A stretch of 53,670 nucleotides of DNA from Oscillospiraceae bacterium (GCA_015067945.1 SVLM01000011.1:1-53670); one strand, 5' to 3'; shown: positions 25,499 to 33,549, counted from the first letter of the stretch. The notes: generated from the sequence alone by a model not told the origin. Numbers and translations: made by a program.

Positions 25499-26112
25499 TC
25501 CATGATCCGTATAAGGTCCTTGGTGTCAGCCCGGATGCCTCGGACGAAGAAATCAAGCAGGCCTATCGCCGCCTGGCGAAAAAATATCACCCGGATTTGA
25601 ATCCCGGTGATGAAACGGCTGCCAAGAAAATGCAGGAGATTAACGCGGCCTACGAGCAGATCAAAAATCCGGAAAAGGCGGCAGGCTCTGCAGGTTATGG
25701 CGGCTATGGTCCCTATGGGTACGGTGGCTACGGCCCCTACGGCGGCTATCAGGAGCCAGTGGACAATGATGACCAATATCAGACGGGTGCGTACCGCTAT
25801 GTGCAGATGGGGCGTTATCAGGAGGCACTGAACATTCTGAGCAATTCCACCCGGCGGGATGCCCGGTGGTATTATATCAGTGCGTTGGCCAACGACGGCC
25901 TTGGTAATGACGCAGTGGCTTTGGAGCACATCCGTAAGGCGGTGAGCATGGAGCCGGATAACTATTTGTATCTGCGGACGCTGCAGCGGATCGAAAACGG
26001 CGAGACGGTGTATCGAGAGCAGGCGGGCAATTACCGCGGCTTTACTGTGGGCGGTTCGCCCTGTGCCAGCCTGCTGCTGTGCTGGCTTTCCTGGTTCTGC
26101 TGCCGCTGCTGA
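25495..26112 (+). CDS. J-domain (DnaJ-type) protein with Gly/Tyr linker and Cys-rich tail
   Basis: 205 residues. Residues 4 to about 65 are a J-domain: [35 protein letters not shown], with the HPD tripeptide at 32-34 that stimulates Hsp70. A Gly/Tyr-rich linker follows ([18 protein letters not shown]), then a TPR-like helical part ([36 protein letters not shown]). The end is hydrophobic and Cys-rich ([14 protein letters not shown]). It lacks the zinc-finger and client domains of DnaJ itself, so it is a specialised co-chaperone, coupled to the DUF5685 gene. Confidence 0.9.
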   Translation: MIHDPYKVLGVSPDASDEEIKQAYRRLAKKYHPDLNPGDETAAKKMQEINAAYEQIKNPEKAAGSAGYGGYGPYGYGGYGPYGGYQEPVDNDDQYQTGAYRYVQMGRYQEALNILSNSTRRDARWYYISALANDGLGNDAVALEHIRKAVSMEPDNYLYLRTLQRIENGETVYREQAGNYRGFTVGGSPCASLLLCWLSWFCCRC

Positions 26113-26144
26113 AGAAGGAGATTCTTGCGGCCGCAGGCCGCCAT

Positions 26145-26348
26145 GGCTTCCCCCGGGGGGAAGCTGTCGCCCCAATCGGCTCTTCGGAACCGATTGAGGC
26201 GACTGATGAGGAATGCGGGCGGTAAACTTTTGGTTTGATATGTATTTCAGACTTTGTAGAAGTACGCACTTTCACCATATCAAAATCAATTTCCCGTGTT
26301 CCTCTTCCGACCTCGCTGATGCTCGGCCACCTTCCCCTCGGGGGAAGG
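26145..26348 (+). repeat. Composite intergenic repeat, family A, copy 2
   Basis: 204 bp. It starts with the GGCTTCCCCC/GGGGGGAAGC hairpin, then GTCGCC...CAATCGG/CCGATTG...GGCGAC and TGATGAGGAATGCGGGC. A non-conserved middle follows. It ends with TTCCTCTTCCGACCTCGC...GGCCACCTTCCCC/GGGGAAGG. It has the same order as copy 3 at 31287 and is inverted relative to copy 1. Confidence 0.85.
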
Positions 26349-26366
26349 TATTGAGCGTGGTTACTC

Positions 26367-26395
26367 TTGACAGGGTAACTATGCTGTGCTAAAAT
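26367..26395 (+). promoter_or_regulatory. Promoter of the cobalamin-regulated operon
   Basis: TTGACA (26367-26372), 17 bases, TAAAAT (26390-26395), directly downstream of repeat copy 2 and upstream of the riboswitch. Confidence 0.85.
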
Positions 26396-26415
26396 AACCA
26401 AGACAACTGGATAGA

Positions 26416-26610
26416 AGTTTCGTGGCAGTTTGGGCGAGGAACCCGGGCTGCTGAACAAGATAATCGGGTGAAAATCCCGAACGGTACCGCCGCTGTATGT
26501 GCCTATGGTGTTGCTCTTTTGACGAAAGTCAGTCACTGGGATGTTCCCGGGAAGGCAGAGCCACCGCAGTGTCCCCAGACCTGCAAGCACGAGTCAGAAG
26601 ACCTACGAAA
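26416..26610 (+). promoter_or_regulatory. Cobalamin (B12) riboswitch
   Basis: Conserved blocks appear in the expected order: AATCCCGAACGGTACCGCCGC, AGTCAGTCACTGGG, CCCGGGAAGG, the B12-box-like GAGCCACCGCAGTG, and AGACCTGC...GAGTCAGAAGACCTAC. The outer ends are approximate. It precedes a terminator, so adenosyl- or methylcobalamin should switch the downstream genes off. Confidence 0.93.
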
Positions 26611-26669
26611 CGGATTTTTCCCTCTTCTTTGCGAGATTACAGAGAAGTGCGTTTGTCGCAGAAACACGG

Positions 26670-26706
26670 CTGCGGCACCAAGTATTTGGTGCCGCAGTTT
26701 TCGTAT
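26670..26706 (+). terminator. Terminator of the B12 riboswitch
   Basis: CTGCGGCACCAA/TTGGTGCCGCAG with a 4-base loop and TTTTCGTATTTT, 18 bases before the next start codon. It is the expression platform. Confidence 0.9.
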
Positions 26707-26723
26707 TTTAGGAGGTAAAATTT

Positions 26724-27176
26724 ATGAAAACAACCAAAAAAATCCTGTCCTGCCTGCTGGCAATTCTGGTCCTTGCAAGCACCATACTGCTGACCGGCTG
26801 TAACGGTGAGCCATTGATTAAAAATGATCCTTTGGTGATCAAGGATTCCGACACCTATATCGTGATCAAGACCACCCAGGATGCCATGGGCGACAAAACC
26901 GATATGCTTTTGATCGAATATATGGAGCTGCTGAAGGAAAAGGGCGAGCTGGAGTTTCGGGTAGAAAACGGCATGATCACATCCATCAACGGCATTGATA
27001 ACCCGGCGGATTACAGCAGCTGCTGGATGCTTTACACCAGCGATGAAACGCTTTCCAATGTCTCTTGGGGCACGGTGGAATATGAAGGCAAGGAATACGG
27101 CTCCGCTGTATCCGGTGCAGAAACACTGCAGATCAAGCCGGATCAGCTGTATATTTGGGTGTATAAATCTTTTTAA
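26724..27176 (+). CDS. DUF4430 (transcobalamin C-terminal-like) lipoprotein, B12-regulated
   Basis: 150 residues. A lipoprotein signal with LTGC at about residue 26 anchors it outside the membrane. The rest matches the DUF4430 / transcobalamin-like C-terminal domain: SSCWMLYTSDETLSNVSWGTVEYEGKEYGSAVSGAETLQIKPDQLYIWVYKSF has the family's W-x-Y block and terminal W-x-Y strand (quoted in parts: SSCWMLYTSDE and DQLYIWVYK). The same fold is the small cobalamin-contacting domain of human intrinsic factor and transcobalamin. Placed behind a B12 riboswitch and 3 bases before an ECF S component, it is best read as a surface capture subunit for cobalamin uptake. Binding itself is inferred. Confidence 0.88.
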   Translation: MKTTKKILSCLLAILVLASTILLTGCNGEPLIKNDPLVIKDSDTYIVIKTTQDAMGDKTDMLLIEYMELLKEKGELEFRVENGMITSINGIDNPADYSSCWMLYTSDETLSNVSWGTVEYEGKEYGSAVSGAETLQIKPDQLYIWVYKSF

Positions 27177-27179
27177 GCA

Positions 27180-27698
27180 ATGAGTAAGACAAAGTTTATC
27201 GTTCGCGTGGCAATGTGTGTGGCAATGCTGATCGGCAGCCAGCTGGCACTGAGCAGCATATCCGGCGTTGAGGTCGTGACAGTCATGATGCTGTGCTTTT
27301 GCTTTTGCTACGGCATTCGCCATGGCGTTGCTGTTGCCATCACATTTTCCCTGCTGCGGTGTTTTATTTTCGGATTTCAAATCAATGTCATTGTGCTGTA
27401 CCTGATCTATTATATTCTGTTTGCGGTTTATTTTGGCTGGCTGGGCGGACGTTTTTCTGGGGAAATGTCTGTTCTCAGAACAGTGATTGTGGTAGCGTCG
27501 GCAGTGGTGTTCACAGCTTTCTTTACGTTGCTGGACGATATCATTACGCCGCTCATGTATGCATTTCATCCGAATGTGGCGAAGATTTATTTCTTTAACT
27601 CGCTGTATGCGGTGATTCCGCAGTCCATCTGTACGGTTGTTACAGTTTCGGTGTGTTTTTATCCGCTGACCAGAGTGATACGGAAGATCAATTTCTAA
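27180..27698 (+). CDS. ECF transporter S component, predicted cobalamin-specific
   Basis: 172 residues with about six hydrophobic segments. VAMCVAMLIGSQLALSSISGVEVVTVMMLCFCFCYGIRHG is the N-terminal S-component pattern (conserved small residues for docking EcfT), shown here in the stretch around residues 10-50. It shares a transcript with the DUF4430 lipoprotein under the B12 riboswitch, so cobalamin or a precursor is the probable substrate, as for CbrT-type S components. EcfA, EcfA' and EcfT are not in the window and must be shared from elsewhere. A bidirectional terminator ends the operon. Confidence 0.82.
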   Translation: MSKTKFIVRVAMCVAMLIGSQLALSSISGVEVVTVMMLCFCFCYGIRHGVAVAITFSLLRCFIFGFQINVIVLYLIYYILFAVYFGWLGGRFSGEMSVLRTVIVVASAVVFTAFFTLLDDIITPLMYAFHPNVAKIYFFNSLYAVIPQSICTVVTVSVCFYPLTRVIRKINF

Positions 27699-27699
27699 T

Positions 27700-27734
27700 A
27701 AAAAAAGAGGAAGCCTTTGGCTTCCTCTTTTTTT
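27700..27734. terminator. Bidirectional terminator between the S component gene and rqcP
   Basis: AAAAAAAGAGGAAGCC/GGCTTCCTCTTTTTTT, usable on both strands for the two converging genes. Confidence 0.9.
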
Positions 27735-27972
27735 ATACTTCCTTGTACATAGCACCGGCATCGTCCTTGCGGACGGTTTCGGCGATCTGCAGGACTTCCA
27801 CCGCTACGGTTTTGGGTCCCATGGTGATCTCAATGCGATCGCCGATCTTGACCTCGTAGCTGGCTTTGACCACACGGCCGTTGACGCCGATGCGACCGTT
27901 GTCGCAGGCTTCATTGGCAATGGTGCGGCGTTTGATAAGCCGGGAAACCTTCAGATATTTGTCAAGCCGCAT
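27733..27972 (-). CDS. rqcP: S4-domain RNA-binding protein RqcP
   Basis: 79 residues consisting of one S4 domain: MRLDKYLKVSRLIKRRTIANEACDNGRIGVNGRVVK, then SYEVKIGDRIEI. This is the RqcP/YabO/HslR type, which binds 23S rRNA and tRNA on stalled 50S subunits in ribosome-associated quality control with RqcH. It begins 3 bases after the hup stop codon and is co-transcribed with it, a common Firmicutes order. Confidence 0.9.
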   Translation of the reverse strand: MRLDKYLKVSRLIKRRTIANEACDNGRIGVNGRVVKASYEVKIGDRIEITMGPKTVAVEVLQIAETVRKDDAGAMYKEV

Positions 27973-27975
27973 AGA

Positions 27976-28251
27976 TTACTTCTTGACAGCGTCCTTCAGA
28001 GCCTTGCTGGCCTTGAAAGCGGGAACGCGGGTAGCAGGAATTTCAACAGTCTCCTTGGTGTGGGGGTTGCGGCCGGTGCGAGCCTCACGGTCGCGAACTT
28101 CAAAGATGCCGAAGCCGGACAGAGCAACCTTGTCTCCCTTGACCAGAGAAGCGGTGATGGTGTCAACAGTGGCGTTCAGAACACGCTCTGCGTCTTTCTT
28201 GGAGACACCTGCGTTCTGAGCAATAGCGGTGATGAGTTCAGTCTTGTTCAT
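27976..28251 (-). CDS. hup: HU-family nucleoid DNA-binding protein
   Basis: 91 residues: MNKTELITAIAQNAGVSKKDAERVLNA at the start, ALSGFGIFEVRDREARTGRNPHTKETVEIPA in the beta-arm region including the R-x-x-R-x-GRNP motif, and AFKASKALKDAVKK at the end. It binds and bends DNA as a dimer. The start at 28251 has AAGGGG upstream; the frame extends further but runs into the promoter. It is followed by rqcP. Confidence 0.96.
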   Translation of the reverse strand: MNKTELITAIAQNAGVSKKDAERVLNATVDTITASLVKGDKVALSGFGIFEVRDREARTGRNPHTKETVEIPATRVPAFKASKALKDAVKK

Positions 28252-28291
28252 AATAAAGTACCCCTTTATTTTATTTTTGGTTTCCTTAGCT

Positions 28292-28320
28292 AAATTACCA
28301 TAAAACTGGCAAAAAATCAA
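28292..28320 (-). promoter_or_regulatory. Promoter of hup-rqcP
   Basis: Minus strand TTGATT (28320-28315), 17 bases, TAATTT (28297-28292). It lies in the short gap after the spoVB stop codon. Confidence 0.7.
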
Positions 28321-28328
28321 GGATTATT

Positions 28329-29924
28329 TTACAAATGGAGCAAATTTGCGATTTTTTCGCCCTTGGGCAGGAGTAAGCAGTCCTCGCGGGTGATCGCCTT
28401 GAGTTTTATGGCCGCAAGCAGGTAGACAATTACGCCAATTCCCAAAGGAACACCGCAGGAAATGATCCGGCCCAAGCCGGGCAGGAAGGCCTCGATTGCG
28501 TAGTAAACACCGAAGACCACAACGCCCATAATCACAGCGGAAAGGATAGCACGGAGCATATTACGGACGATCCTCGGGGCGTTGGGGAGCACCTTTGCCA
28601 TGGTGATCAGATTCAGCACCGTGATGCACACGTAGCACAGCAAGCTTCCGATGGGCGTGCCCAAAATACCGATTTCCGGATTGCCGGTGAGAATAAATAC
28701 GGCAACCAGTTTGACGATGCCGCCGATGAACATATTGATTACCGGCAGATTCACATGGCCGTGAGCCTGCATAATGGCATTGGTCAGCAGCACTGTGGCG
28801 TTAAACAGAATGCAAAGACCCAACACGCTCATCAGGTCGGTAGCCAGCACATGCCGCTGGCCGGTATATCCACCCAGCAGACCGGTGATAGGCCCTGCCA
28901 GCACTGCCAAACCCACAGCACAGGGTGCACTGATCAGGGCGGTGACCCGGGCGGCGGATTCTTCTGTTGCCTTGGCAGCGGAAAACTCCTTTTTGGTCAG
29001 CTGTGCGGTAATGGCGGGGATGGCACTGATGGTAATGGGGGTGATAAAGGCACAGGGCATGTTAAAAATCTTTTGTGTGAAATTGTAGATGCCCTTTTGC
29101 ACATCCGCAGACTGCTGGGTCATGGTTTGCAGCAGCTGGCTCATGTAGATCTTGGTTTCCAGTACAGTAAGAATCTGCAGACCCGCAGAGCCGATGGTGA
29201 TGGGAATGGCAATGGCCAGCAGACCCTTGGCAATATCCTTGCCGGAGGAAATATCTTCGTCGGTAGCGGGCAGATCCTTGTAAGCCTTGCGGAAGCAATG
29301 GTTCAGATAGAAGCAGGACACCAGACAGCTCATGGTCACGCCAAAGATGGCACCGGCGGCTGGATAGGCAGCGGAGGTGGTATAGGTGATGAGCAGCACC
29401 GCGGCGGCGATGCCCACGATGAGCTTGCACAAAGCTTCCAGCACCTGGCTGACGGAGGTGGGCTTCATGTTGCTCTGTCCCTGAAAGAAGCCCCGGTAGG
29501 TGCTCATCAGGCAGATCAGGAAGCAGCAGGGGCCTAAGGTGCCGATGGCTGCCCAGGCGTCGGGTTGCTCCTGGAAATTGGCCAGCTGACGGCAAAATAC
29601 GGTCATCAGCAATGCACCCACAAGACCAAGTGTCAGAAATATGGTGCGGGAAACGGTGTAGATCTTGCGAACCTGACGGTAATGGCCCAGAGAACTGGCC
29701 TGACTGATCATCCGGCTCATGGCCACCGGCAGACCGGCAGTGGAGATCATCAGCAGCAGGGTGTAGATTTCATAGGCGGTAGAATAGTAGCCAAAGCCAT
29801 CGTCACCGATGATGTGCTTGAGGGGGATGGAGTAGAAAGCACCGATCAGCTTAACGATAGCCGTGGACATGGCCAGCAGCATGGTGCCGTGGAGGAAGGA
29901 CTGCTTTTTGGATGTATCAGACAT
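28329..29924 (-). CDS. SpoVB-type MOP-family flippase
   Basis: 531 residues with about 14 transmembrane segments. FLHGTMLLAMSTAIVKLIGAFYSIPLKHIIG and DDGFGYYSTAYEIYTLLLMISTAGLPVAMSRMISQ are typical SpoVB/YtgP N-terminal blocks. GFFQGQSNMKPTSVSQVLEAL is the second conserved loop. Relatives flip lipid II or similar lipid-linked precursors for the cortex or cell wall. The position upstream of hup-rqcP is conserved in many Clostridia. It lies 2 bases after the amidohydrolase gene on the same strand, so the two are probably co-transcribed. Confidence 0.9.
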   Translation of the reverse strand: MSDTSKKQSFLHGTMLLAMSTAIVKLIGAFYSIPLKHIIGDDGFGYYSTAYEIYTLLLMISTAGLPVAMSRMISQASSLGHYRQVRKIYTVSRTIFLTLGLVGALLMTVFCRQLANFQEQPDAWAAIGTLGPCCFLICLMSTYRGFFQGQSNMKPTSVSQVLEALCKLIVGIAAAVLLITYTTSAAYPAAGAIFGVTMSCLVSCFYLNHCFRKAYKDLPATDEDISSGKDIAKGLLAIAIPITIGSAGLQILTVLETKIYMSQLLQTMTQQSADVQKGIYNFTQKIFNMPCAFITPITISAIPAITAQLTKKEFSAAKATEESAARVTALISAPCAVGLAVLAGPITGLLGGYTGQRHVLATDLMSVLGLCILFNATVLLTNAIMQAHGHVNLPVINMFIGGIVKLVAVFILTGNPEIGILGTPIGSLLCYVCITVLNLITMAKVLPNAPRIVRNMLRAILSAVIMGVVVFGVYYAIEAFLPGLGRIISCGVPLGIGVIVYLLAAIKLKAITREDCLLLPKGEKIANLLHL

Positions 29925-29926
29925 AC

Positions 29927-31252
29927 TCAGTTGCTTCCTTTCTCATCATGGAACAGACGGCCGATAGCATAACCGGTAATGTCCTCTACAACGGATTTCA
30001 GGTCAATGGTGGGGAAATGACCGTTTTGATACAGAATCTTACCGCCCACCATGGTCATAGCCACATCGCCGCCCTTGGCACTGAAGCACAGGGCGTTCAG
30101 TACATTATGGCAGGGCATCAGATGGGGTGCGGAGAAATCCACCAGGCACAGATCGGCAGCAAAGCCTTCCTTGATCATACCGATCTGCTGGGCACGGCCC
30201 TGAGCCCTTGCACCGCAGACGGTGGCCATCATCAGTGCAGCAGGGGCGGGCAGAGCAGAGGGGTCGCCCTTGGCACTTCTTGCGGCCATGGCAACGCCCC
30301 GAATCACTTCGAACATATCCAGATTACCGGCCTCGATGGCACCGCCGGTGCCGAGGGCAACATTCATACCGGCTTTGACGCAGTCCAGCACGGGAGTCAT
30401 GGGACTGCCGTTCTTTGCGGCCTCCAGAGGCAGGGCTACAGCGGTGGCCTTTTTCTTGCCAAGCAACTGCTGCTCCTGTTCGGAAAGACAGCCGCAACCG
30501 GCAGCGGTGACGGGCAGATTCCACAGTCCGTGGCAGCCCAGAAGCTCGCCAGGGCCAAGGCCGGTGCGGTCCAGGCAGGAATCCACCTCATTTTGGGTTT
30601 GTGCAAGGTGGAGCTGGAAGCCCAGATTCTGCTCCGCGGCATAGCCAACCAAACCCTCCCACAACTTGTGGTTGCTGGTGTATTCTGCATAGATGCCGGC
30701 ATCGATCTTGATCCGTCCTTCGTCGTGTCCGTGCCACTTTTCCACAACCCGGCGGAGCTCAGCACACTGTTCGTCGGTTTCAAAATCAAAATCCTCATTC
30801 TGATCGATGAACCGATAGGCAGACAGAGCGATGTTGGCCCGGATGCCGCTTTCGGCGGCGGCCTCTGCCACCGCGTCGGGGTAATAGTACAAATCAGAAA
30901 CGGAGGTAATGCCGAAACGCAGGCACTCGGCAATGCCGAGCAATGCAGATGCCTTGGCACAGCGGCGATCCATTTTCGCCTCCAACTGCAGCTGCTGCTC
31001 CAATGCTTCTGTGGCGGTCAGGTCGTCGCAGTAGCTCCGCATCAGGGTGGTGGACAGATGGGTGTGGCAGTTCACCAGACCCGGCAGCAGCACCATGCCG
31101 GTGCCGTCGATGATGGTCTGGGGCTTTTCCTCCGGGGCGGTTTTACCAATATAGGCAATTTTGCCCTCAGCAACGCCCAGATATGCACCGAAAAGCACAT
31201 CCATCCGTTCGTTCATGGTCACAATGGTGACATTGGAAATTAAGGTATCCAA
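29927..31252 (-). CDS. Degenerate MtaD/SAH-deaminase-like amidohydrolase (likely altered or lost deaminase activity)
   Basis: 441 residues, amidohydrolase superfamily, closest in layout to 5'-methylthioadenosine/S-adenosylhomocysteine deaminases. A TTG start at 31252 with AAAGGAAG upstream puts the protein at the usual N-terminus; the longer frame enters repeat copy 3. The metal pair H63-T-H65 (LVNCHTHL) is present, as are H215 (HLAQT) and H241 (GCHGLW). However, the glutamate of the family's HxxET motif is Q218, and the metal/catalytic aspartate of GTDGAASNN is G303 (GTGGAIEAGN). Both losses point to a pseudoenzyme or a changed reaction. The frame is intact, so it is not a simple pseudogene. 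Confidence 0.85.
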   Translation of the reverse strand: MDTLISNVTIVTMNERMDVLFGAYLGVAEGKIAYIGKTAPEEKPQTIIDGTGMVLLPGLVNCHTHLSTTLMRSYCDDLTATEALEQQLQLEAKMDRRCAKASALLGIAECLRFGITSVSDLYYYPDAVAEAAAESGIRANIALSAYRFIDQNEDFDFETDEQCAELRRVVEKWHGHDEGRIKIDAGIYAEYTSNHKLWEGLVGYAAEQNLGFQLHLAQTQNEVDSCLDRTGLGPGELLGCHGLWNLPVTAAGCGCLSEQEQQLLGKKKATAVALPLEAAKNGSPMTPVLDCVKAGMNVALGTGGAIEAGNLDMFEVIRGVAMAARSAKGDPSALPAPAALMMATVCGARAQGRAQQIGMIKEGFAADLCLVDFSAPHLMPCHNVLNALCFSAKGGDVAMTMVGGKILYQNGHFPTIDLKSVVEDITGYAIGRLFHDEKGSN

Positions 31253-31286
31253 AATTGATGCTTCCTTTCGTTGTGAAAGTGTATAT

Positions 31287-31484
31287 GGCTTCCCCCGGGG
31301 GGAAGCTGGCACAAAATACCTGAAAGGGATTTTGTGACTGATGAGGAATGCGGGCGGAAAAGCTGTAATTCTGAAATAGCTTCAGACTTTGACATATGTC
31401 TGGAAATGCTACCGCATCGCAGTTTATCTCCCGTATTCCTCTTCCGACCTCGCTTCGCTCGGCCACCTTCTCCTCGGGAGAAGG
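31287..31484 (+). repeat. Composite intergenic repeat, family A, copy 3
   Basis: 198 bp filling the gap between the hemZ stop and the amidohydrolase start. It has the GGCTTCCCCC/GGGGGGAAGC hairpin, an inner stem CACAAAAT/ATTTTGTG, and GACTGATGAGGAATGCGGGC. A variable middle follows, then TTCCTCTTCCGACCTCGCTTCGCTC in two parts and the CCTTCTCC/GGAGAAGG hairpin. Confidence 0.85.
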
Positions 31485-31487
31485 TTT

Positions 31488-32906
31488 TTACAGCAGTTCG
31501 AAGAGCTTGATCTTATCTTCCAGAACACTATCAATCATTTCAATATACTGCTCCGGGAATTTGGGGTTGTGGAATCGCTGAAGATGACCGTCGGGCAGGT
31601 TGACTTTATTCATGCCGCCGCCACCGAGAGAGACAATGGAGTGGAGCTCCTCCATCATGTAAATGTTATACAGACAGTCCTTGCCGTCCCTGCTCCAGCC
31701 TACATTTTCAAAGGAACCGGACATATATTTCTGCCGGTAGAGGTAGTAAGGATTGTAGCCCAAAACCCGGAGAGTGCGGTTTGCGTACTCCACCATTTGG
31801 GTAACCTCTGCGGCAGAGGGCAAATTTACCCGCTTTTCAAAAAGATCCGCACCCTTTTTCAATGCCAGTGTGTGTACGGTGATGTTGGCGGGGGACAGTG
31901 CGGCAACGGCATCCAAAGAACGGCAGAAGCCGTCCAAATTGTCCTGAGGTAAACCGGCGATCAGATCCATATTGATGGCGTCAAAGCCGGCATTTTCCGC
32001 CCAGCGGTAGGCATCCAGCACATCCTGGGCTTTGTGGGGACGACCGCAGGCCTTCAGCACCGGGTCGCACATGGTTTGGGGATTGATGCTCATCCGGTCA
32101 GCTCCGTGCTGACGGATGGCGGTGAGCTTTTCTTCGTCCAGTGTATCCGGACGGCCGCCTTCGACGGTGAACTCAATACAGCGACTCAAGTCAAAGGATT
32201 CCCGGATGGTGTCCAGCAGGTGGATCATCTGGGGTGTGGACAGGGTGGTGGGCGTACCGCCGCCTATGTAAATGGTACGCAGGCTCTTGCCGGATTTTGC
32301 CATCAGCTCGCCGGTAAAGCGGATCTCTTTGTACAGTGCCTCCAGATAGGAATCCAGCAGCTCTGTCCGCTTGCCGATGGTGCGGCTGACGAAACTGCAA
32401 TAGGCACATCGGGTGGGGCAGAAGGGGATGCCCACATACAGAGAAATATCCTGAGGCTGCATTTTCTGCACCGCACCGGCGGTGGAGAGGGAGCAGTCAA
32501 TTGCCAGCTCCCGTCGGGGTGGAGTCACATAATAGGTGTCCCGCAGCAGCTTGTCTGCTGTTTTGGGCGTGCCGCCCTCCAAAAGATGCCGGGTGGTGAT
32601 TTTGGTGGGGCGAACACCGGCCAATGCTCCCCAGGGGGGCAAATTAGGCAAAAGCTGAATGGCAGCGGCATAATAGCATTGCTGCAGGGTCTGCCGGCGG
32701 AGCTTCACGGTTTCCGCCCCGGCTTTCAGCCGCCGACGGGCGGTGACGGTCCTGCCGTCTTTTTCTATGGTGGTAACGGCGGTGAGCCAGATCTTGCCCC
32801 GGTGCAGTGTAGAAACGGCACTGCCTTCCCCGGTGTGGTCAAACAGTGCCATTTGCAGCTGCTCCACGGCATATCGGTCCTCATGGCCGATGAGTGTAAG
32901 CGTCAT
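31488..32906 (-). CDS. hemZ: Coproporphyrinogen dehydrogenase-like radical SAM protein HemZ
   Basis: 472 residues. The radical SAM cluster motif is CPTRCAYCSF (CxxxCxxC form), preceded by the HemN-like ISLYVGIPF. IYIGGGTPTTLS and MDLIAGLPQDNLDGF are HemN/HemZ landmarks. A long N-terminal region of about 150 residues distinguishes HemZ from HemN. Proposed chemistry is oxygen-independent coproporphyrinogen oxidation; many Clostridia with this gene lack full haem synthesis, so the physiological reaction is unsure. It is the last gene of recJ-relA-dtd-MBL-hemZ and starts 21 bases after the MBL gene. Confidence 0.92.
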   Translation of the reverse strand: MTLTLIGHEDRYAVEQLQMALFDHTGEGSAVSTLHRGKIWLTAVTTIEKDGRTVTARRRLKAGAETVKLRRQTLQQCYYAAAIQLLPNLPPWGALAGVRPTKITTRHLLEGGTPKTADKLLRDTYYVTPPRRELAIDCSLSTAGAVQKMQPQDISLYVGIPFCPTRCAYCSFVSRTIGKRTELLDSYLEALYKEIRFTGELMAKSGKSLRTIYIGGGTPTTLSTPQMIHLLDTIRESFDLSRCIEFTVEGGRPDTLDEEKLTAIRQHGADRMSINPQTMCDPVLKACGRPHKAQDVLDAYRWAENAGFDAINMDLIAGLPQDNLDGFCRSLDAVAALSPANITVHTLALKKGADLFEKRVNLPSAAEVTQMVEYANRTLRVLGYNPYYLYRQKYMSGSFENVGWSRDGKDCLYNIYMMEELHSIVSLGGGGMNKVNLPDGHLQRFHNPKFPEQYIEMIDSVLEDKIKLFELL

Positions 32907-32927
32907 AGGAATTTCCTTTCAGGAAAG

Positions 32928-33548
32928 TTACATACCCCGCAGATAGGGGTTGTGTCGTTTCTCGGTAGCCAGATCCGATTCTTCACCGTGGCCGGGGAGA
33001 ATGTGGTAATTCTCTTCCAATGCGGCAAGGCGGGAAAGAGAAGCTTGAATCGTTTGATAACTGCCGCCGGGTAAATCAGTACGACCGATGGAGCCGGCAA
33101 AGAGGGTGTCACCGGTGATCAAAATGTCCTCAAATTGATAGCAGACAGAGCCGTTGGTGTGACCCGGGGTGGCCAAAACTGTAATTTCCAAGCCGGCCAA
33201 ATGTAGGACATCGCCCTCGTCGCAGTAGCGGACATCGGACAATTCTTCTTTGGACAGCGGGTAGAAAAACTCCAGCATTGCACCGGTTTCCGGGTGGTGA
33301 TCGCCCTTGTGCATCCAGACGGGGCAGCCGGTTTTTTCGGCAATCTCCTTTACCGCCAGCACATGGTCAAAGTGGCCGTGGGTCAGCAAAATGGCTTCAA
33401 TGGTTAATCCCATTTTTTGGGTCTTTTCCAGAAAACAGGGTGCATCACAACTCGGATCCACCAGTATGCAGGTGGGGGAAGCTTCGTCCCTTACGATGTA
33501 GCAATTGTTTTCGTAAGTGCCCAGGATCACATTGTCGATTTTTTGCAT
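32928..33548 (-). CDS. Metallo-beta-lactamase fold hydrolase (glyoxalase II-like)
   Basis: 206 residues. The metal motif THGHFDH is at residues 56-62, and further ligands are in TPGHTNGS, ITGDTLF and LPGHGEES. These YcbL/GloB-like enzymes hydrolyse thioesters such as hydroxyacyl-glutathione analogues or act on unknown substrates. It sits between dtd and hemZ, only a few bases from each, a gene order seen across Clostridia. Confidence 0.9.
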   Translation of the reverse strand: MQKIDNVILGTYENNCYIVRDEASPTCILVDPSCDAPCFLEKTQKMGLTIEAILLTHGHFDHVLAVKEIAEKTGCPVWMHKGDHHPETGAMLEFFYPLSKEELSDVRYCDEGDVLHLAGLEITVLATPGHTNGSVCYQFEDILITGDTLFAGSIGRTDLPGGSYQTIQASLSRLAALEENYHILPGHGEESDLATEKRHNPYLRGM

Positions 33549-33549
33549 A

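Noticed and set aside
28755..29537. Plus-strand open frame rich in Gly, Gln and His
   Set aside because: Antisense shadow of the spoVB-like flippase.
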